From Alloalcanivorax profundimaris (GTDB taxonomy: Bacteria > Pseudomonadota > Gammaproteobacteria > Pseudomonadales > Alcanivoracaceae): 64,000 nucleotides of DNA. Location of the stretch: positions 1 to 64,000 of the forward strand of contig NZ_JABJWH010000007.1 in the NCBI RefSeq assembly GCF_015265435.1, written 5' to 3'. Position numbers and translations under genes: made by a program. The notes beneath the pieces were generated by a model. It ran no database searches. It was not told the origin of the DNA and saw only the letters and a program-made list of their open reading frames with translations. Position 1 is the stretch's first letter, and each line of letters opens with the position of its first letter. Positions 1-11,549 of the stretch are shown one piece after another.

Positions 1-157
1 GCTGCCGGAAGGCACCGAAATGGTGATGCCGGGCGACAACGTTCAGATGAGCGTTGAGCTGATCGCGCCGATCGCCATGGAAGAAGGTCTGCGCTTCGCG
101 GTCCGTGAAGGCGGCCGCACCGTCGGCGCCGGCGTGGTCTCCAAGATCATCGAGTAA
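1..157 (+). CDS. tuf: Elongation factor Tu, C-terminal fragment (cut by window edge)
   Basis: Only the last 51 codons are in the window, read in frame from base 2 and ending [10 protein letters not shown] at a TAA stop. This is the C-terminal beta-barrel (domain 3) of EF-Tu, the GTPase that delivers aminoacyl-tRNA to the ribosome; the VMPGDNV and [10 protein letters not shown] motifs are characteristic. It sits upstream of the S10 operon, as in the str-S10 cluster of many gammaproteobacteria, and is followed directly by an intrinsic terminator. The GTPase domain lies outside the window. Confidence 0.97.
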   Translation, partial: LPEGTEMVMPGDNVQMSVELIAPIAMEEGLRFAVREGGRTVGAGVVSKIIE

Positions 158-162
158 GTGCA

Positions 163-199
163 AAAAAAATCGGCCAGGGCCTTGCCCTGGCCTTTTTTT
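163..199 (+). terminator. Intrinsic terminator of tuf
   Basis: An A-run (162-169) precedes a GC-rich hairpin, GGCCAGGGC / GCCCTGGCC (172-192, loop CTT), followed by seven T. It begins five bases after the tuf stop. It overlaps the -35 element of the proposed rpsJ promoter. Confidence 0.93.
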
Positions 200-210
200 G
201 TCTCTACAAT
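182..210 (+). promoter_or_regulatory. Candidate S10 operon promoter overlapping the tuf terminator
   Basis: TTGCCC (182-187) and TACAAT (205-210) are separated by 17 bp, a plausible sigma70 promoter whose -35 box lies in the terminator stem. Predicted transcription starts near 217, giving a leader of about 150 nt before rpsJ. The leader contains a small hairpin (GCCGG/CCGGC, 224-238). This is inferred from spacing and matches only. Confidence 0.5.
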
Positions 211-283
211 TTGCGCCCTCTTTGCCGGTAATGCCGGCTAGAGAGCGCGATCAACCGGGGCATCGTTCCCGGGCTTGTTTTGA

Positions 284-679
<396 letters not shown>

Positions 680-735
680 CTGGCCTGAGACAACAACGGG
701 CGGTTCAACCGCGACAGGTTGTGAAGAGGTAAACA

Positions 736-1371
736 ATGGCGATTGGTGTAATCGGTCGAAAATGCGGGATGACCCGGGTATTCACTGAGGAAGGTATCAG
801 TGTTCCGGTCACCGTCATCGAAGTGACCCCGAACCGGGTGAGTCAGGTCAAGACCGACGAGACAGATGGCTACGAAGCCGTGCAGGTAACGGTGGGTGAG
901 CGCCGGGCCAACCGGGTGACCAAGCCGCAGGCTGGTCATTTCGCGAAAGCGGGTGTTCAGGCCGGCCGCAAGGCGGGTGAATTCCGCGCCGAGGCGGGCG
1001 AGCTGGAAGCCGGCTCCGAAATCACTCTGGAGATTTTCGAAGCAGGTCAGTCCGTGGACGTGACCGGCACCTCCAAGGGTAAGGGTTTCGCGGGCGGCGT
1101 GAAGCGTTGGAACTTCCGCACCCAGGATGCCACTCACGGTAACTCCCTGGCGCACCGCGCTCCGGGTTCCATTGGCCAGAACCAAACCCCGGGCCGCGTG
1201 TTCAAGGGTAAGAAGATGGCCGGTCATCTGGGCGCCGAGCGCGTCACGGTCCAGAATCTGGAGATCGTGCGCGTGGATGCGGAAAAGAATCTGTTGCTGG
1301 TAAAGGGTGCCATCCCCGGTGCGGCCGGTGGTGATGTGATCGTGCGCCCGGCAGTGAAGGCGAAGGCCTGA
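736..1371 (+). CDS. rplC: 50S ribosomal protein L3 (uL3)
   Basis: The protein has 211 residues (about 209 in E. coli). L3 is an early-assembly 23S rRNA binding protein whose extended loop reaches towards the peptidyl transferase centre. The stretch [20 protein letters not shown] matches the region that carries the glutamine methylated by PrmB in E. coli. An AGAGG ribosome binding site precedes the ATG. The next gene, rplD, is 14 bp away. Confidence 0.98.
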   Translation: MAIGVIGRKCGMTRVFTEEGISVPVTVIEVTPNRVSQVKTDETDGYEAVQVTVGERRANRVTKPQAGHFAKAGVQAGRKAGEFRAEAGELEAGSEITLEIFEAGQSVDVTGTSKGKGFAGGVKRWNFRTQDATHGNSLAHRAPGSIGQNQTPGRVFKGKKMAGHLGAERVTVQNLEIVRVDAEKNLLLVKGAIPGAAGGDVIVRPAVKAKA

Positions 1372-1385
1372 AAGAGGAATAGAGG

Positions 1386-1988
1386 ATGAATCTCAATACT
1401 GCCTCTGGAGGTACCGTAACCGTTTCCGAAGTCGCCTTCGGCAAGGACTTCAACGAGCCTCTGGTTCATCAGGTTGTGACCGCTTTTCTGGCTGGTGCCC
1501 GTCAGGGTTCCAAGGCCCAGAAAAATCGCGCCGCGGTAGCTGGCGGTGGTCGCAAGCCTTGGCGGCAAAAGGGAACCGGTCGGGCTCGCGCGGGTACCAT
1601 CCGCAGCCCGCTGTGGCGTGGCGGCGGCAAGACGTTCGCCGCGGAGCCCCGCGATTTCTCCCAGAAAGTGAATCGCAAAATGTACCGTGGCGCGCTGCGC
1701 TGCATCCTTTCCGAGCTGGTGCGTCAAGAGCGCCTGGTGGTGGTCGACGAGTTTTCCGTCGATGCGCCGAAAACCAAGGCGGTGGCCACCAAGCTGAAGG
1801 ATCTGTCCATCAGCAGCGCGTTGATCGTCACCAGCGACGTGGACGAGAACCTCTACCTGGCGGCGCGCAATCTGCCCAAGGTGGACATCCGCGACGCCAA
1901 GGGCGTGGATCCGGTCAGCCTGATCGCCTTCGAGAAAGTGCTGATCACCGTGCCGGCTCTGAAACAGCTTGAGGAGGCGCTGGCATGA
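1386..1988 (+). CDS. rplD: 50S ribosomal protein L4 (uL4)
   Basis: The protein has 200 residues. L4 binds 23S rRNA domain I, and its long loop ([18 protein letters not shown], about residues 60-80) lines the peptide exit tunnel. In E. coli L4 represses its own operon; no leader structure matching the E. coli one was identified here, so that control is unproven in this organism. The stop overlaps the rplW start (ATGA), suggesting translational coupling. Confidence 0.98.
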   Translation: MNLNTASGGTVTVSEVAFGKDFNEPLVHQVVTAFLAGARQGSKAQKNRAAVAGGGRKPWRQKGTGRARAGTIRSPLWRGGGKTFAAEPRDFSQKVNRKMYRGALRCILSELVRQERLVVVDEFSVDAPKTKAVATKLKDLSISSALIVTSDVDENLYLAARNLPKVDIRDAKGVDPVSLIAFEKVLITVPALKQLEEALA

Positions 1989-2281
1989 ACAGAGAACGTA
2001 TCTTTAACGTCCTTCTCGCGCCGCATATCTCCGAGAAAGCCACCCTGGTGGCCGATCAGGGCAATGCCTTCGTGTTCAAGGTGGCGAAGGACGCCAACAA
2101 GCTGGAAATCAAGAAGGCCGTGGAAAGCCTGTTCGACGTGAAGGTGCAGTCCGTTCGCACCCTCAACGTCAAGGGCAAGCAGAAGTTCTTCGGTCGGGTT
2201 GCCGGCAAACGCGCGGGCTGGAAGAAAGCCTATGTGTCCCTGGCGGAAGGTCAGGACATCGACTTCCTGGGCGCAGAGTAA
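1985..2281 (+). CDS. rplW: 50S ribosomal protein L23 (uL23)
   Basis: The protein has 98 residues. L23 sits at the polypeptide tunnel exit and is the docking point for trigger factor and SRP. The start [20 protein letters not shown] and the loop [10 protein letters not shown] followed by GWKKAYV are typical. Its ATG overlaps the rplD stop by four bases. Confidence 0.98.
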   Translation: MNRERIFNVLLAPHISEKATLVADQGNAFVFKVAKDANKLEIKKAVESLFDVKVQSVRTLNVKGKQKFFGRVAGKRAGWKKAYVSLAEGQDIDFLGAE

Positions 2282-2300
2282 GGTAAGGGAGTAAGGAATC

Positions 2301-3125
2301 ATGGCGATTGTAAAAACCAAGCCGACTTCCCCGGGCCGCCGCTTTGTCGTCAAGGTGGTCAACGCGGAGCTCTACAAAGGGGCTCCGTACGCGCCGCTGC
2401 TGGAAGCCAAGAGCAAGAGTGGCGGTCGTAACAACAACGGCCGCATCACCACCCGCCATAAAGGCGGTGGCCACAAGCAGAAGTACCGTCGCATCGACTT
2501 CCGTCGTGACAAGGAAAGCGTCGCGGGCGTGATCGAGCGGGTCGAGTATGATCCGAACCGCTCCGCGCACATCGCCCTGGTCAAGTACCTGGACGGCGAG
2601 CGCCGCTACATCCTGGCGCCCAAGGGCCTCAAGGCCGGCGACCACGTCCAGGCCGGCGAAGATGCGCCGATCAAGACCGGTAACGCGCTGCCGCTGCGCA
2701 ACATCCCGCTGGGTTCCACCGTGCACAACGTGGAAATGAAGCCTGGCAAGGGTGGCCAGCTGGCCCGCTCCGCCGGTGCCGCGGTACAGGTTCTGGCAAA
2801 GGATGGTGGTTACGTGACCCTGCGTCTTCGCTCCGGTGAAATGCGCAAGGTGAGCGCCGAGTGCAAGGCCACCATCGGCGAAGTCTCCAACAGCGAGCAC
2901 AGCCTGCGCTCGCTGGGTAAGGCCGGCGCCAAGCGCTGGCGGGGTGTTCGTCCGACCGTACGCGGTGTGGCGATGAACCCGGTGGATCACCCGCATGGTG
3001 GTGGTGAAGGCCGCACTTCCGGTGGCCGTCACCCGGTTACCCCCTGGGGCGTGCCCACCAAGGGCCACAAAACGCGTACCAACAAGCGCACCTCCAAGAT
3101 GATTGTGCGCGACCGTCGTAAGTAA
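2301..3125 (+). CDS. rplB: 50S ribosomal protein L2 (uL2)
   Basis: The protein has 274 residues. L2 is a primary 23S rRNA binder needed for subunit association and peptidyl transferase activity. The conserved C-terminal signature [18 protein letters not shown] is present, including the histidine region implicated in catalysis in E. coli. It lies between rplW (19 bp) and rpsS (22 bp). Confidence 0.98.
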   Translation: MAIVKTKPTSPGRRFVVKVVNAELYKGAPYAPLLEAKSKSGGRNNNGRITTRHKGGGHKQKYRRIDFRRDKESVAGVIERVEYDPNRSAHIALVKYLDGERRYILAPKGLKAGDHVQAGEDAPIKTGNALPLRNIPLGSTVHNVEMKPGKGGQLARSAGAAVQVLAKDGGYVTLRLRSGEMRKVSAECKATIGEVSNSEHSLRSLGKAGAKRWRGVRPTVRGVAMNPVDHPHGGGEGRTSGGRHPVTPWGVPTKGHKTRTNKRTSKMIVRDRRK

Positions 3126-3147
3126 GGGATAGAGAGAGGTTCAGGCT

Positions 3148-3423
3148 GTGCCACGTTCACTGAAGAAAGGTCCGTTTCTGGATCACCACCTGCTCAAGAA
3201 GGTGGAAGAAGCGGTGGAAGCCGGCTCCCGCAAGCCGATCAAAACCTGGTCCCGTCGCTCCATGATCATCCCGGAGATGGTGGGTTTGACCATCGCGGTG
3301 CATAACGGCCGTCAGCATGTTCCGGTACTGATCACCGAGCACATGGTGGGCCACAAGCTGGGCGAATTCGCCCTGACCCGCACCTACCGCGGGCACATCG
3401 TGGACAAGAAGGCTAAGCGATAA
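3148..3423 (+). CDS. rpsS: 30S ribosomal protein S19 (uS19), GTG start
   Basis: The protein has 91 residues, beginning PRSLKKGPF after a GTG initiation codon (3148-3150). S19 forms a complex with S13 in the 30S head near the A site. An AGAGAGAGG purine-rich Shine-Dalgarno lies just upstream. No ATG exists at the conserved N-terminus, so GTG is the only sensible start. Confidence 0.97.
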   Translation: MPRSLKKGPFLDHHLLKKVEEAVEAGSRKPIKTWSRRSMIIPEMVGLTIAVHNGRQHVPVLITEHMVGHKLGEFALTRTYRGHIVDKKAKR

Positions 3424-3433
3424 GGTGACAGCC

Positions 3434-3778
3434 ATGGCGACTGAAGTTGCAGCCCGTCTGCGGGGCGCAAGAATTTCGGCTCAAAAGGCCCGGCTGGTGG
3501 CTGACCAGATCCGCGGCCTCGAGGTGGAGAAGGCGTTGAATGTTCTCGCCTTCAGCCCCAAGAAGGCGGCCCGCATTGTGAAGAAGGTGCTCGAGTCCGC
3601 GATTGCCAACGCGGAAAACAACGAGGGCGCCGACGTGGATGAGCTGAAGGTATCCACGATCTTCGTGGATGAAGGCATGACGATGAAGCGTATCCGTCCG
3701 CGCGCCAAGGGCCGCGCCGATCGCATTCTCAAGCGTACGTGCCACATTACTGTGAAAGTCTCGGAAGGTCAGGAGTAA
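3434..3778 (+). CDS. rplV: 50S ribosomal protein L22 (uL22)
   Basis: The protein has 114 residues from the ATG at 3434. An in-frame GTG at 3425 would add three residues, but the AAGG at 3422-3425 is well spaced only for 3434. L22 binds several 23S rRNA domains; its beta-hairpin ([13 protein letters not shown]-like, here [19 protein letters not shown]) lines the exit tunnel and is where macrolide-resistance changes map in other bacteria. It is packed four bases before rpsC. Confidence 0.97.
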   Translation: MATEVAARLRGARISAQKARLVADQIRGLEVEKALNVLAFSPKKAARIVKKVLESAIANAENNEGADVDELKVSTIFVDEGMTMKRIRPRAKGRADRILKRTCHITVKVSEGQE

Positions 3779-3782
3779 CCAG

Positions 3783-4478
3783 ATGGGTCAGAAAGTTCAT
3801 CCGATCGGTATCCGCCTGGGCATTGTCAAGGAGCACAACTCCCTCTGGTATGCCGGGCCGAAAACCTATTCCGACTGCCTGGTTACCGACCTGCAGGTGC
3901 GTGAGTACCTGTTCAAGCGGCTGAAGAACGCGTCCGTGAGCCGGGTGAAAATCGAACGTCCTTCCGAGAACGTTCGTATCACCATCTCCACCGCGCGTCC
4001 CGGCATCGTGATCGGTAAGAAGGGCGAGGATGTGGAACGCCTGCGCCGCGATGTGGCCGCCAAAATGGGCGTGCCGGTGCATATCAACATCGAGGAAGTG
4101 CGCAAGCCCGATCTGGATGCTCGTCTGGTGGGCGACAATATCGCCGGTCAGCTGGAGCGCCGGGTCATGTTCCGCCGCGCCATGAAACGTGCCGTGCAGA
4201 ACGCCATGAAGGCCGGCGCCGAAGGTGTTCGCGTGCAGCTGTCCGGTCGTCTCGGCGGCGCCGAGATCGCCCGTACCGAATGGTACCGCGAGGGCCGGGT
4301 GCCGCTGCATACGCTGCGTGCCGATATCGATTACGCAAGCGTCCGTGCCGAGACCACATACGGCACCATCGGCGTCAAGGTCTGGATCTTCCGCGGTGAA
4401 GTGCTGGGTGGCATGGAGCAGATTCAGGAAGAGCAGAAGCAGCAGGCCAAGGGCGCTAAGAAGCGCGGCCGTGGTTAA
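3783..4478 (+). CDS. rpsC: 30S ribosomal protein S3 (uS3)
   Basis: The protein has 231 residues. It has a type 2 KH domain ([18 protein letters not shown]) and the highly conserved [16 protein letters not shown] segment, whose basic residues form part of the mRNA entry helicase in E. coli. A basic Lys/Gln-rich tail follows. rplP begins 13 bp downstream. Confidence 0.98.
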   Translation: MGQKVHPIGIRLGIVKEHNSLWYAGPKTYSDCLVTDLQVREYLFKRLKNASVSRVKIERPSENVRITISTARPGIVIGKKGEDVERLRRDVAAKMGVPVHINIEEVRKPDLDARLVGDNIAGQLERRVMFRRAMKRAVQNAMKAGAEGVRVQLSGRLGGAEIARTEWYREGRVPLHTLRADIDYASVRAETTYGTIGVKVWIFRGEVLGGMEQIQEEQKQQAKGAKKRGRG

Positions 4479-4491
4479 AGGGTAACTAACG

Positions 4492-4905
4492 ATGTTGCAG
4501 CCGAAGCGTACGAAATTCCGGAAAATTCAGAAGGGCCGTAACCGCGGTCTGGCACAGCGGGGCAATAAGGTGTCTTTCGGCACCGTTGGTCTGCAGGCCA
4601 CCGGTCGCGGCCGGATCACCGCGCGCCAGATCGAAGCGGCGCGGCGAGCCATGACCCGCCACATCAAGCGGGGCGGCAAGATCTGGATCCGCGTGTTCCC
4701 CGACAAGCCGATCACCCAGAAGCCGCTCGAAGTGCGGATGGGTAAAGGTAAGGGTAACGTCGAGTACTGGGTGGCTCAGATTCAGCCGGGCCGCATGCTC
4801 TACGAAATGGAAGGTGTTTCTGAGGACGTGGCGCGCGAGGCGTTTCGTCTTGCCGCGGCCAAGCTGCCGATCAGCACCCGCGTTGTGACTCGGACGGTGA
4901 TGTAA
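4492..4905 (+). CDS. rplP: 50S ribosomal protein L16 (uL16)
   Basis: The protein has 137 residues (136 in E. coli). L16 contacts the A-site tRNA elbow and organises the central protuberance. The segment [16 protein letters not shown] carries the arginine that is hydroxylated by RoxA in E. coli. rpmC starts three bases after its stop. Confidence 0.98.
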   Translation: MLQPKRTKFRKIQKGRNRGLAQRGNKVSFGTVGLQATGRGRITARQIEAARRAMTRHIKRGGKIWIRVFPDKPITQKPLEVRMGKGKGNVEYWVAQIQPGRMLYEMEGVSEDVAREAFRLAAAKLPISTRVVTRTVM

Positions 4906-4908
4906 GCC

Positions 4909-5100
4909 ATGAAAGCGAGTGAACTGAGAGATAAGAGTGTTGAGGAGCTGCAGAACCACCAGCTCGAGTTGCTTGAAGAGCAGTTCAAGCAGCGCATGCA
5001 ACTGGCATCCGGGCAGCTTTCACAAACCCATCAGCTTGGGAAGGTTCGCCGTGATATTGCACGGGTGAAAACCATTCTGAGAGAGAAGCAGGGTAACTAG
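4909..5100 (+). CDS. rpmC: 50S ribosomal protein L29 (uL29)
   Basis: The protein has 63 residues, an all-helical hairpin ([32 protein letters not shown]). It lies at the tunnel exit beside L23 and contributes to the chaperone docking surface. It is tightly packed between rplP and rpsQ (three and two bases), consistent with one transcript. Confidence 0.97.
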   Translation: MKASELRDKSVEELQNHQLELLEEQFKQRMQLASGQLSQTHQLGKVRRDIARVKTILREKQGN

Positions 5101-5102
5101 TC

Positions 5103-5372
5103 ATGGCAGAGGCGAAAGAGAAACTGCGCCGGACCGCTACCGGCAAGGTGATTTCCAACAAGGGTGACAAGACGATCACCGTGTTGGTCGAGCGCCGGGT
5201 TCAGCACCCTATTTATGGCAAGATCATCAAGCGCTCCACCAAGCTGGTGGCGCATGATGAACAGAATCAGTGCAACGAAGGCGACCTGGTGACGATCGAG
5301 GAATGCCGTCCGTTGTCCAAGCGTAAAACCTGGATGCTGGTAAACGTGGTGGAGCAGACCAACAAGGTCTGA
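5103..5372 (+). CDS. rpsQ: 30S ribosomal protein S17 (uS17)
   Basis: The protein has 89 residues with an OB fold and is a primary 16S rRNA 5' domain binder. The motifs [20 protein letters not shown] and [12 protein letters not shown] are conserved. It is the last gene of the S10 operon as defined in E. coli; the 49-bp gap before rplN is where the spc promoter lies in E. coli, but no convincing -35/-10 pair was found here. Confidence 0.97.
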   Translation: MAEAKEKLRRTATGKVISNKGDKTITVLVERRVQHPIYGKIIKRSTKLVAHDEQNQCNEGDLVTIEECRPLSKRKTWMLVNVVEQTNKV

Positions 5373-5421
5373 CCGACGTTGCTGTGGCTGCCTGCAGGGC
5401 AGGAGTTGGAGAGAGTAAGCG

Positions 5422-5790
5422 ATGATTCAGACCGAAACCATGCTCGAAGTCGCCGATAACAGCGGCGCGCGTCGAGTGCAGTGCATCAAGGTGCTGGGTG
5501 GTTCCCACCGCCGCTATGCAGGCATTGGTGACATCATCAAGGTCACAGTAAAGGAAGCGATTCCGCGCGGCCGCGTCAAGAAAGGCGACGTGATGACCGC
5601 GGTGGTGGTACGCACCCGTCGCGGCGTGCGTCGTCCGGACGGCTCCGTGATCCGTTTTGATGAAAACGCCGCCGTGCTGTTGGGCAACAACAAGGCGCCG
5701 GTAGGTACCCGGATCTTTGGACCGGTGACCCGTGAACTGCGTACCGAGCAGTTCATGAAAATCATCTCACTGGCACCGGAAGTTCTTTAA
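5422..5790 (+). CDS. rplN: 50S ribosomal protein L14 (uL14)
   Basis: The protein has 122 residues, identical in length to many bacterial L14 proteins. It starts [20 protein letters not shown] and ends SLAPEVL. L14 forms part of the intersubunit bridge to 16S helix 14 and is the target of the silencing factor RsfS. It is the first gene of the spc group, preceded by a GGAGAGAG ribosome binding site. Confidence 0.98.
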   Translation: MIQTETMLEVADNSGARRVQCIKVLGGSHRRYAGIGDIIKVTVKEAIPRGRVKKGDVMTAVVVRTRRGVRRPDGSVIRFDENAAVLLGNNKAPVGTRIFGPVTRELRTEQFMKIISLAPEVL

Positions 5791-5806
5791 AGGCGGGTGA
5801 AGGCAA

Positions 5807-6121
5807 ATGCTCAAGATCAAGCGTGATGATGAAGTCATCGTAATCGCGGGCAAGGACAAGGGTAAGCGCGGCAAGGTACAGCGTGTGCTGCCCAACGGCC
5901 GCCTGATCGTGGCCGGAGTGAACGTGGTGAAGAAACACGTGCGCGCCAATCCTAACCGCGGAATCCAGGGTGGCATCGTGGAACAGGAAGCCGGTATCGA
6001 CGCTTCCAACGTGGCCATCTGGAATGCCAAGGCAGAGAAAGCCGATCGAGTCGGCTTCCGTGTCGAGGACGGCCGCAAGGTACGTTTCTTCAAGTCCAGC
6101 GGCGAACCGCTGGACGCGTGA
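5807..6121 (+). CDS. rplX: 50S ribosomal protein L24 (uL24)
   Basis: The protein has 104 residues with an N-terminal KOW motif ([20 protein letters not shown]). L24 initiates assembly at the 5' end of 23S rRNA. The rplX-rplE junction is the S8 repression site in E. coli; a matching structure was not checked here. rplE starts 13 bp downstream. Confidence 0.98.
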   Translation: MLKIKRDDEVIVIAGKDKGKRGKVQRVLPNGRLIVAGVNVVKKHVRANPNRGIQGGIVEQEAGIDASNVAIWNAKAEKADRVGFRVEDGRKVRFFKSSGEPLDA

Positions 6122-6134
6122 GGACAGGTGAACC

Positions 6135-6674
6135 ATGAGTGATCTGAAGAAGGTTTACAACGAAGAGATCGTGCCGAAGCTCAAGGAGCAGTTCGGTTAC
6201 GACAACGTCATGGAAGTGCCGAAAATCACCAAGATCACCCTGAACATGGGTGTCGGTGAAGCGGCCGCGGACCGTAAGGCCATCGAAGGTGCCCTGTCCG
6301 ACATGACCGCGATCGCCGGCCAGAAGCCGCTGGTCACCAAGGCGCGCAAGTCCGTGGCGGGTTTCAAAATCCGCGAGGGCTGGCCGATTGGCTGCAAAGT
6401 GACGCTGCGTAACCGTCGCATGTACGAGTTCCTGGAACGCCTGGTTTCCGTGGCGATTCCTCGGGTACGCGACTTCCGTGGTCTCAACCCCAAGTCCTTT
6501 GATGGCCGGGGTAACTATTCCATGGGCCTGCGCGAGCAGATCGTGTTCCCGGAAATTGATTTCGACAAGGTCGATAAGCTGCGTGGTCTGGATATCACCA
6601 TCACCACCACGGCCAAGACCGACGACGAAGCACGCGCGCTGCTGCGCGCCTTCAACTTCCCGCTGAAGGGCTGA
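6135..6674 (+). CDS. rplE: 50S ribosomal protein L5 (uL5)
   Basis: The protein has 179 residues. L5 binds 5S rRNA with L18 and contacts P-site tRNA and S13. Conserved features include [25 protein letters not shown] and the C-terminal [20 protein letters not shown]. rpsN follows after 11 bp. Confidence 0.98.
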   Translation: MSDLKKVYNEEIVPKLKEQFGYDNVMEVPKITKITLNMGVGEAAADRKAIEGALSDMTAIAGQKPLVTKARKSVAGFKIREGWPIGCKVTLRNRRMYEFLERLVSVAIPRVRDFRGLNPKSFDGRGNYSMGLREQIVFPEIDFDKVDKLRGLDITITTTAKTDDEARALLRAFNFPLKG

Positions 6675-6685
6675 GAGGATTTGTC

Positions 6686-6991
6686 ATGGCAAAGGTCTCT
6701 ATGAAAAATCGGGAGGCGAAGCGCGCCAAGCTGGTTCAGCGTTACGCCGCCAAGCGCGAAGCGCTGAAAGCGATCATCCAGGATCCCAACGCCGAACCCG
6801 AGGCGAAATGGGATGCTCAGATCCAGCTGCAGAAACTGCCGCGCGACTCCTCCCCGGTACGCCAGCGTAATCGCTGCCGGATCACCGGTCGTCCGCACGG
6901 TTATTACCGTAAGTTCGGTTTGAGCCGCATCAAGCTGCGCGAAGCAGCGATGCGTGGCGACGTCCCCGGTCTGGTCAAGTCCAGCTGGTAA
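6686..6991 (+). CDS. rpsN: 30S ribosomal protein S14 (uS14), zinc-free long form
   Basis: The protein has 101 residues with the typical C-terminus [20 protein letters not shown]. It is the long form lacking the two CXXC pairs of zinc-type S14, so it should not depend on zinc. S14 is in the 30S head near S3 and S10. No second S14 copy is in the window. Confidence 0.97.
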   Translation: MAKVSMKNREAKRAKLVQRYAAKREALKAIIQDPNAEPEAKWDAQIQLQKLPRDSSPVRQRNRCRITGRPHGYYRKFGLSRIKLREAAMRGDVPGLVKSSW

Positions 6992-7018
6992 GCAAGGTTA
7001 AAGCGGAGCGATTGCGGC

Positions 7019-7411
7019 ATGAGCATGCAAGATACCCTGGCGGATATGTTTACCCGTATCCGCAATGCGCAAATGGCCCGGAAGAGCAAGGTGGATATCC
7101 CCTCTTCCAGAACCAAAGAGGCCATTGCCAAGGTACTGAAGGAAGAAGGTTACATCGAAGGGTTCGCGGTGGACGGTGAGAAGAAACCGACCCTGACCGT
7201 GGAGCTTCGGTATTTCGAGGGCCAACCGGTGATCGAGAAGATCGCCCGGGTGAGCCGCCCCGGCCTGCGCGTGTACAAGAGCGCCGGCGAGATCCCCAAG
7301 GTCAAGGGCGGCCTCGGCGTGATGGTCGTGTCCACCAACCAGGGCATCATTTCCGATCGCGCGGCGCGCCAGGCCAACGTTGGCGGCGAGCTGATCTGCG
7401 AAGTGTCCTGA
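7019..7411 (+). CDS. rpsH: 30S ribosomal protein S8 (uS8)
   Basis: The protein has 130 residues. It starts [18 protein letters not shown] and has the conserved C-terminal [22 protein letters not shown]8 is a primary binder of 16S helix 21 and in E. coli is the translational repressor of the spc operon. Confidence 0.98.
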   Translation: MSMQDTLADMFTRIRNAQMARKSKVDIPSSRTKEAIAKVLKEEGYIEGFAVDGEKKPTLTVELRYFEGQPVIEKIARVSRPGLRVYKSAGEIPKVKGGLGVMVVSTNQGIISDRAARQANVGGELICEVS

Positions 7412-7444
7412 CGGTGAGCGGTGTAGACGGGTTTAGGTGCAACA

Positions 7445-7978
7445 ATGTCTAGAGTAGCGAAGAATCCGGTTAAACTGCCCAGCGGCGTCGAGCTGAAAAT
7501 CGACGGCGCCAAGGTGTCCGTGAAGGGCAGCAAGGGCAATCTGGAGCACGAAGTACACGAGCTGGTGGAAGTGTCTTTGGACGACGGTGTATTCACCGTC
7601 AAGCCGCGCGAGGAATCCCAGGAAGCCTGGGCGCTGGCCGGCACCACCCGGGCCGTGGTCAACAATATGGTCACCGGTGTTTCCGAGGGCTTCGAGCGCA
7701 AGCTGGTCCTCAACGGTGTTGGTTACCGGGCCCAGGCCCAGGGCAAGACCCTGAACCTGACGCTGGGCTTCTCCCATCCGGTGGCCTACGCGCTGCCCGA
7801 GGGCATCACCATCGAGACGCCGACGCAAACCGAAATCGTCATCAAGGGCATTGATAAGCAGCTGGTTGGTCAGGTTGCCGCCAATGTCCGTGGTTTCCGT
7901 CCGCCCGAGCCTTACAAAGGCAAGGGGGTGCGCTATGCCGACGAGCAAGTGCGCCGTAAGGAAGCCAAGAAGAAATAA
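7445..7978 (+). CDS. rplF: 50S ribosomal protein L6 (uL6)
   Basis: The protein has 177 residues with two repeated domains and the C-terminal signature [18 protein letters not shown]6 sits near the sarcin-ricin loop at the factor binding site. It starts [15 protein letters not shown], and rplR follows after 17 bp. Confidence 0.98.
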   Translation: MSRVAKNPVKLPSGVELKIDGAKVSVKGSKGNLEHEVHELVEVSLDDGVFTVKPREESQEAWALAGTTRAVVNNMVTGVSEGFERKLVLNGVGYRAQAQGKTLNLTLGFSHPVAYALPEGITIETPTQTEIVIKGIDKQLVGQVAANVRGFRPPEPYKGKGVRYADEQVRRKEAKKK

Positions 7979-7995
7979 TCGTTGAGACTAGAGCC

Positions 7996-8346
7996 ATGAT
8001 GGACAAGAAAGTTGCACGTCTGCGCAGGGCCAAACGTACTCGCTTGAGCATTCGCGAGTCCGGCCAGATCCGTCTGTCCGTACATCGCACCCCGCGCCAC
8101 ATCTATGCACAGATCACCAGCGCGGCCGGTGACCAGGTTCTGGTTACGGCGAGCACGGTGGAAAAGGACCTGCGTGGCGGGGCGACCGGCAATGCCGACG
8201 CCGCCGCCAGAGTGGGCGAACTGATCGCGAAGCGCGCCAAAGAGGCGGGCATCGAGCGCGTCGCCTTTGACCGTTCCGGTTTCCGTTACCACGGTCGTAT
8301 CAAGGCGCTGGCGGATGCCGCGCGCGAAAACGGGCTTGAATTCTAA
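7996..8346 (+). CDS. rplR: 50S ribosomal protein L18 (uL18)
   Basis: The protein has 116 residues. L18 binds 5S rRNA with L5 in the central protuberance. Features include [15 protein letters not shown] and the C-terminal [20 protein letters not shown]. Two adjacent ATG codons (7996 and 7999) could serve as the start and differ by one residue. Confidence 0.97.
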   Translation: MMDKKVARLRRAKRTRLSIRESGQIRLSVHRTPRHIYAQITSAAGDQVLVTASTVEKDLRGGATGNADAAARVGELIAKRAKEAGIERVAFDRSGFRYHGRIKALADAARENGLEF

Positions 8347-8358
8347 GGGTGCTTGGTT

Positions 8359-8856
8359 ATGGCGAAAGTTGATCCCAACGAAGGTCTCCAGGAGAAGCTG
8401 GTTCAGGTGAACCGGGTCGCCAAGGTAGTAAAAGGCGGCCGTATCTTCGGCTTCACCGCGCTGACCGTGGTAGGCGACGGCAAGGGTAAAGTAGGCTTCG
8501 GCCGTGGCAAGGCGCGGGAAGTGCCGGCCGCGATCCAGAAAGCTCTGGAAGCCGCCCGTCGCAATATGATTCAGGTGGACCTGAAAGGCACCACCATTCA
8601 GCACCCGATCAAGGCCAACCATGGCGCCTCCAAGGTGTACATGCAGCCCGCCGACGACGGTACCGGCGTGATCGCGGGTGGCGCCATGCGCGCCGTGCTG
8701 GAAGTGGCCGGCGTACAGAACGTACTGGCCAAGTGCTATGGTTCCACCAATCCGGTGAACGTGGTGCGAGCCACTTTCAACGGGCTCAAGCAAATGTCCT
8801 CCCCGGAATCCGTGGCGGCCAAGCGTGGCAAGTCCGTTGAAGAGATTCTCGGCTAA
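8359..8856 (+). CDS. rpsE: 30S ribosomal protein S5 (uS5)
   Basis: The protein has 165 residues from ATG 8359, which has AAGGG well placed at 8345-8349; a TTG two codons upstream is rejected. It has a dsRNA-binding-like N-terminal domain ([20 protein letters not shown]) and a C-terminal S5 fold ([13 protein letters not shown]). S5 affects decoding fidelity, and the loop around the GRIFGF region is where spectinomycin resistance maps in E. coli. Confidence 0.97.
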   Translation: MAKVDPNEGLQEKLVQVNRVAKVVKGGRIFGFTALTVVGDGKGKVGFGRGKAREVPAAIQKALEAARRNMIQVDLKGTTIQHPIKANHGASKVYMQPADDGTGVIAGGAMRAVLEVAGVQNVLAKCYGSTNPVNVVRATFNGLKQMSSPESVAAKRGKSVEEILG

Positions 8857-8880
8857 GCGCACACAGACGGAAGCTTAAAC

Positions 8881-9063
8881 ATGGCTGACAAGATCAAAGT
8901 AACCCAGGTTAAAAGCACCAACGGCCGGCTCGAAGGCCACAAGGCCTGTGTGCGCGGTCTCGGGCTGCGCCGCATCGGTCACACCGTGGAAGTTGAAGAT
9001 ACGCCTGCGGTGCGCGGCATGATCAACAAGGTCGCGTACCTGGTACGGGTAGAGGGAGAATAA
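8881..9063 (+). CDS. rpmD: 50S ribosomal protein L30 (uL30)
   Basis: The protein has 60 residues, starting [12 protein letters not shown] with the typical [20 protein letters not shown] segment. It is three bases ahead of rplO. This small 23S rRNA binding protein is absent in some lineages but present here in canonical position. Confidence 0.97.
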   Translation: MADKIKVTQVKSTNGRLEGHKACVRGLGLRRIGHTVEVEDTPAVRGMINKVAYLVRVEGE

Positions 9064-9066
9064 GCG

Positions 9067-9501
9067 ATGCGTCTGAATGATCTGCATCCGGCCGACGGTT
9101 CCCGTCCGGAAGAGAAGCGGGTGGGCCGTGGCATTGGCTCCGGTCTGGGCAAGACCGGCGGTCGTGGCCACAAAGGTCAGAAATCCCGCTCCGGCGGCAC
9201 CGTGAAGCCCGGTTTCGAAGGCGGCCAGATGCCGCTGCAGCGCCGCGTGCCCAAGTTCGGCTTTACTTCCAAGCTGGCCATGGCCACCGCCGAGGTGCGC
9301 CTCGAGGAGCTGGCCAAGGTGGAAGGCGACGTGGTCGACCTGGACACCCTGAAGAAAGCCGGCGTTGTCCGCGCGGACAAGAAACGCGCCAAGATCGTGC
9401 TGCGTGGCGGCATCGATCGGGCCGTGACCGTGCGCGGCCTGGCGATCACCAAAGGTGCCCGCGAAGCGGTGGAAAAGGCCGGCGGTAAAGTCGAAGAGTA
9501 A
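9067..9501 (+). CDS. rplO: 50S ribosomal protein L15 (uL15)
   Basis: The protein has 144 residues with the conserved glycine- and arginine-rich N-terminus ([37 protein letters not shown]) that threads into 23S rRNA. L15 is a late-assembly protein. secY follows after 12 bp. Confidence 0.98.
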   Translation: MRLNDLHPADGSRPEEKRVGRGIGSGLGKTGGRGHKGQKSRSGGTVKPGFEGGQMPLQRRVPKFGFTSKLAMATAEVRLEELAKVEGDVVDLDTLKKAGVVRADKKRAKIVLRGGIDRAVTVRGLAITKGAREAVEKAGGKVEE

Positions 9502-9513
9502 CGGGGCGGGGTT

Positions 9514-10893
<1,380 letters not shown>

Positions 10894-10929
10894 CGGCCCC
10901 CGGGCTACAGGTAAAACGAGGCGAGTGCG

Positions 10930-11046
10930 ATGAAAGTTCAGGCTTCTGTGAAGAAGATCTGCCGCAACTGCAAGGTGATCCGTCGTAAGGGTCGAGTCAT
11001 GGTGATCTGCAGTGCCGAGCCCCGGCACAAGCAGCGCCAAGGCTAA
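10930..11046 (+). CDS. rpmJ: 50S ribosomal protein L36 (bL36), zinc type
   Basis: The protein has 38 residues, [19 protein letters not shown] at the N-terminus and ending EPRHKQRQG. Cys11, Cys14, Cys27 and His33 form the zinc-binding set, so this is the zinc-containing form. It lies 36 bp after secY and ends the spc operon. Confidence 0.97.
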   Translation: MKVQASVKKICRNCKVIRRKGRVMVICSAEPRHKQRQG

Positions 11047-11083
11047 GGCGTTGTCGGGACAGAACTTCTTTCCTGGTATTTGG

Positions 11084-11112
11084 TTGAAATTCAGTCGGTG
11101 TGACGCTAGACT
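11084..11112 (+). promoter_or_regulatory. Sigma70 promoter of the alpha operon (rpsM)
   Basis: TTGAAA (11084-11089) and TAGACT (11107-11112) are separated by exactly 17 bp in the 124-bp gap between rpmJ and rpsM. The start would be near 11119, leaving a leader of about 50 nt. The large gap and good boxes support an internal promoter for rpsM-rplQ. Confidence 0.7.
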
Positions 11113-11170
11113 CTTCCGCCTTTCGGCGCCAGAGCCTGGCACTACCGCGTTGTGAATCGGAGATATTCGG

Positions 11171-11527
11171 ATGGCCCGTATTGCAGGCGTTAACATCCCG
11201 GACAACAAGCATACGGTGATTTCCCTCACCTATATTTTCGGGATCGGCCGTACCAGTGCCCGCAAGATCTGCGAGCAGACCGGCATCGAGCCGACCATGA
11301 AGGTCCGTGATCTGTCCGGCGATCAGCTGGACGCGATCCGCGCCGAAGTGGCAAAGGTTTCCACGGAGGGCGATCTGCGCCGGGAAATCAACATGAACAT
11401 CAAACGGTTGATGGACCTGGGCTGCAATCGCGGCATCCGTCATCGTCGCAGCCTGCCTCTGCGCGGGCAGCGCACCAAAACCAATGCCCGGACCCGCAAG
11501 GGCCCGCGGAAACCGATCCGCAAGTAA
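11171..11527 (+). CDS. rpsM: 30S ribosomal protein S13 (uS13)
   Basis: The protein has 118 residues. It has a helix-two-turns-helix N-terminus ([13 protein letters not shown]) and an extended basic C-terminal tail ([20 protein letters not shown]). S13 contacts P-site tRNA and forms intersubunit bridges with L5. It is the first gene of the alpha operon. Confidence 0.98.
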   Translation: MARIAGVNIPDNKHTVISLTYIFGIGRTSARKICEQTGIEPTMKVRDLSGDQLDAIRAEVAKVSTEGDLRREINMNIKRLMDLGCNRGIRHRRSLPLRGQRTKTNARTRKGPRKPIRK

Positions 11528-11549
11528 GTCCTGATTTGGATTGAGCAAC

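Noticed and set aside
5373-5421. A separate spc promoter between rpsQ and rplN
   Set aside because: No acceptable -35/-10 pair in the 49-bp gap; read-through from the S10 promoter is simpler.
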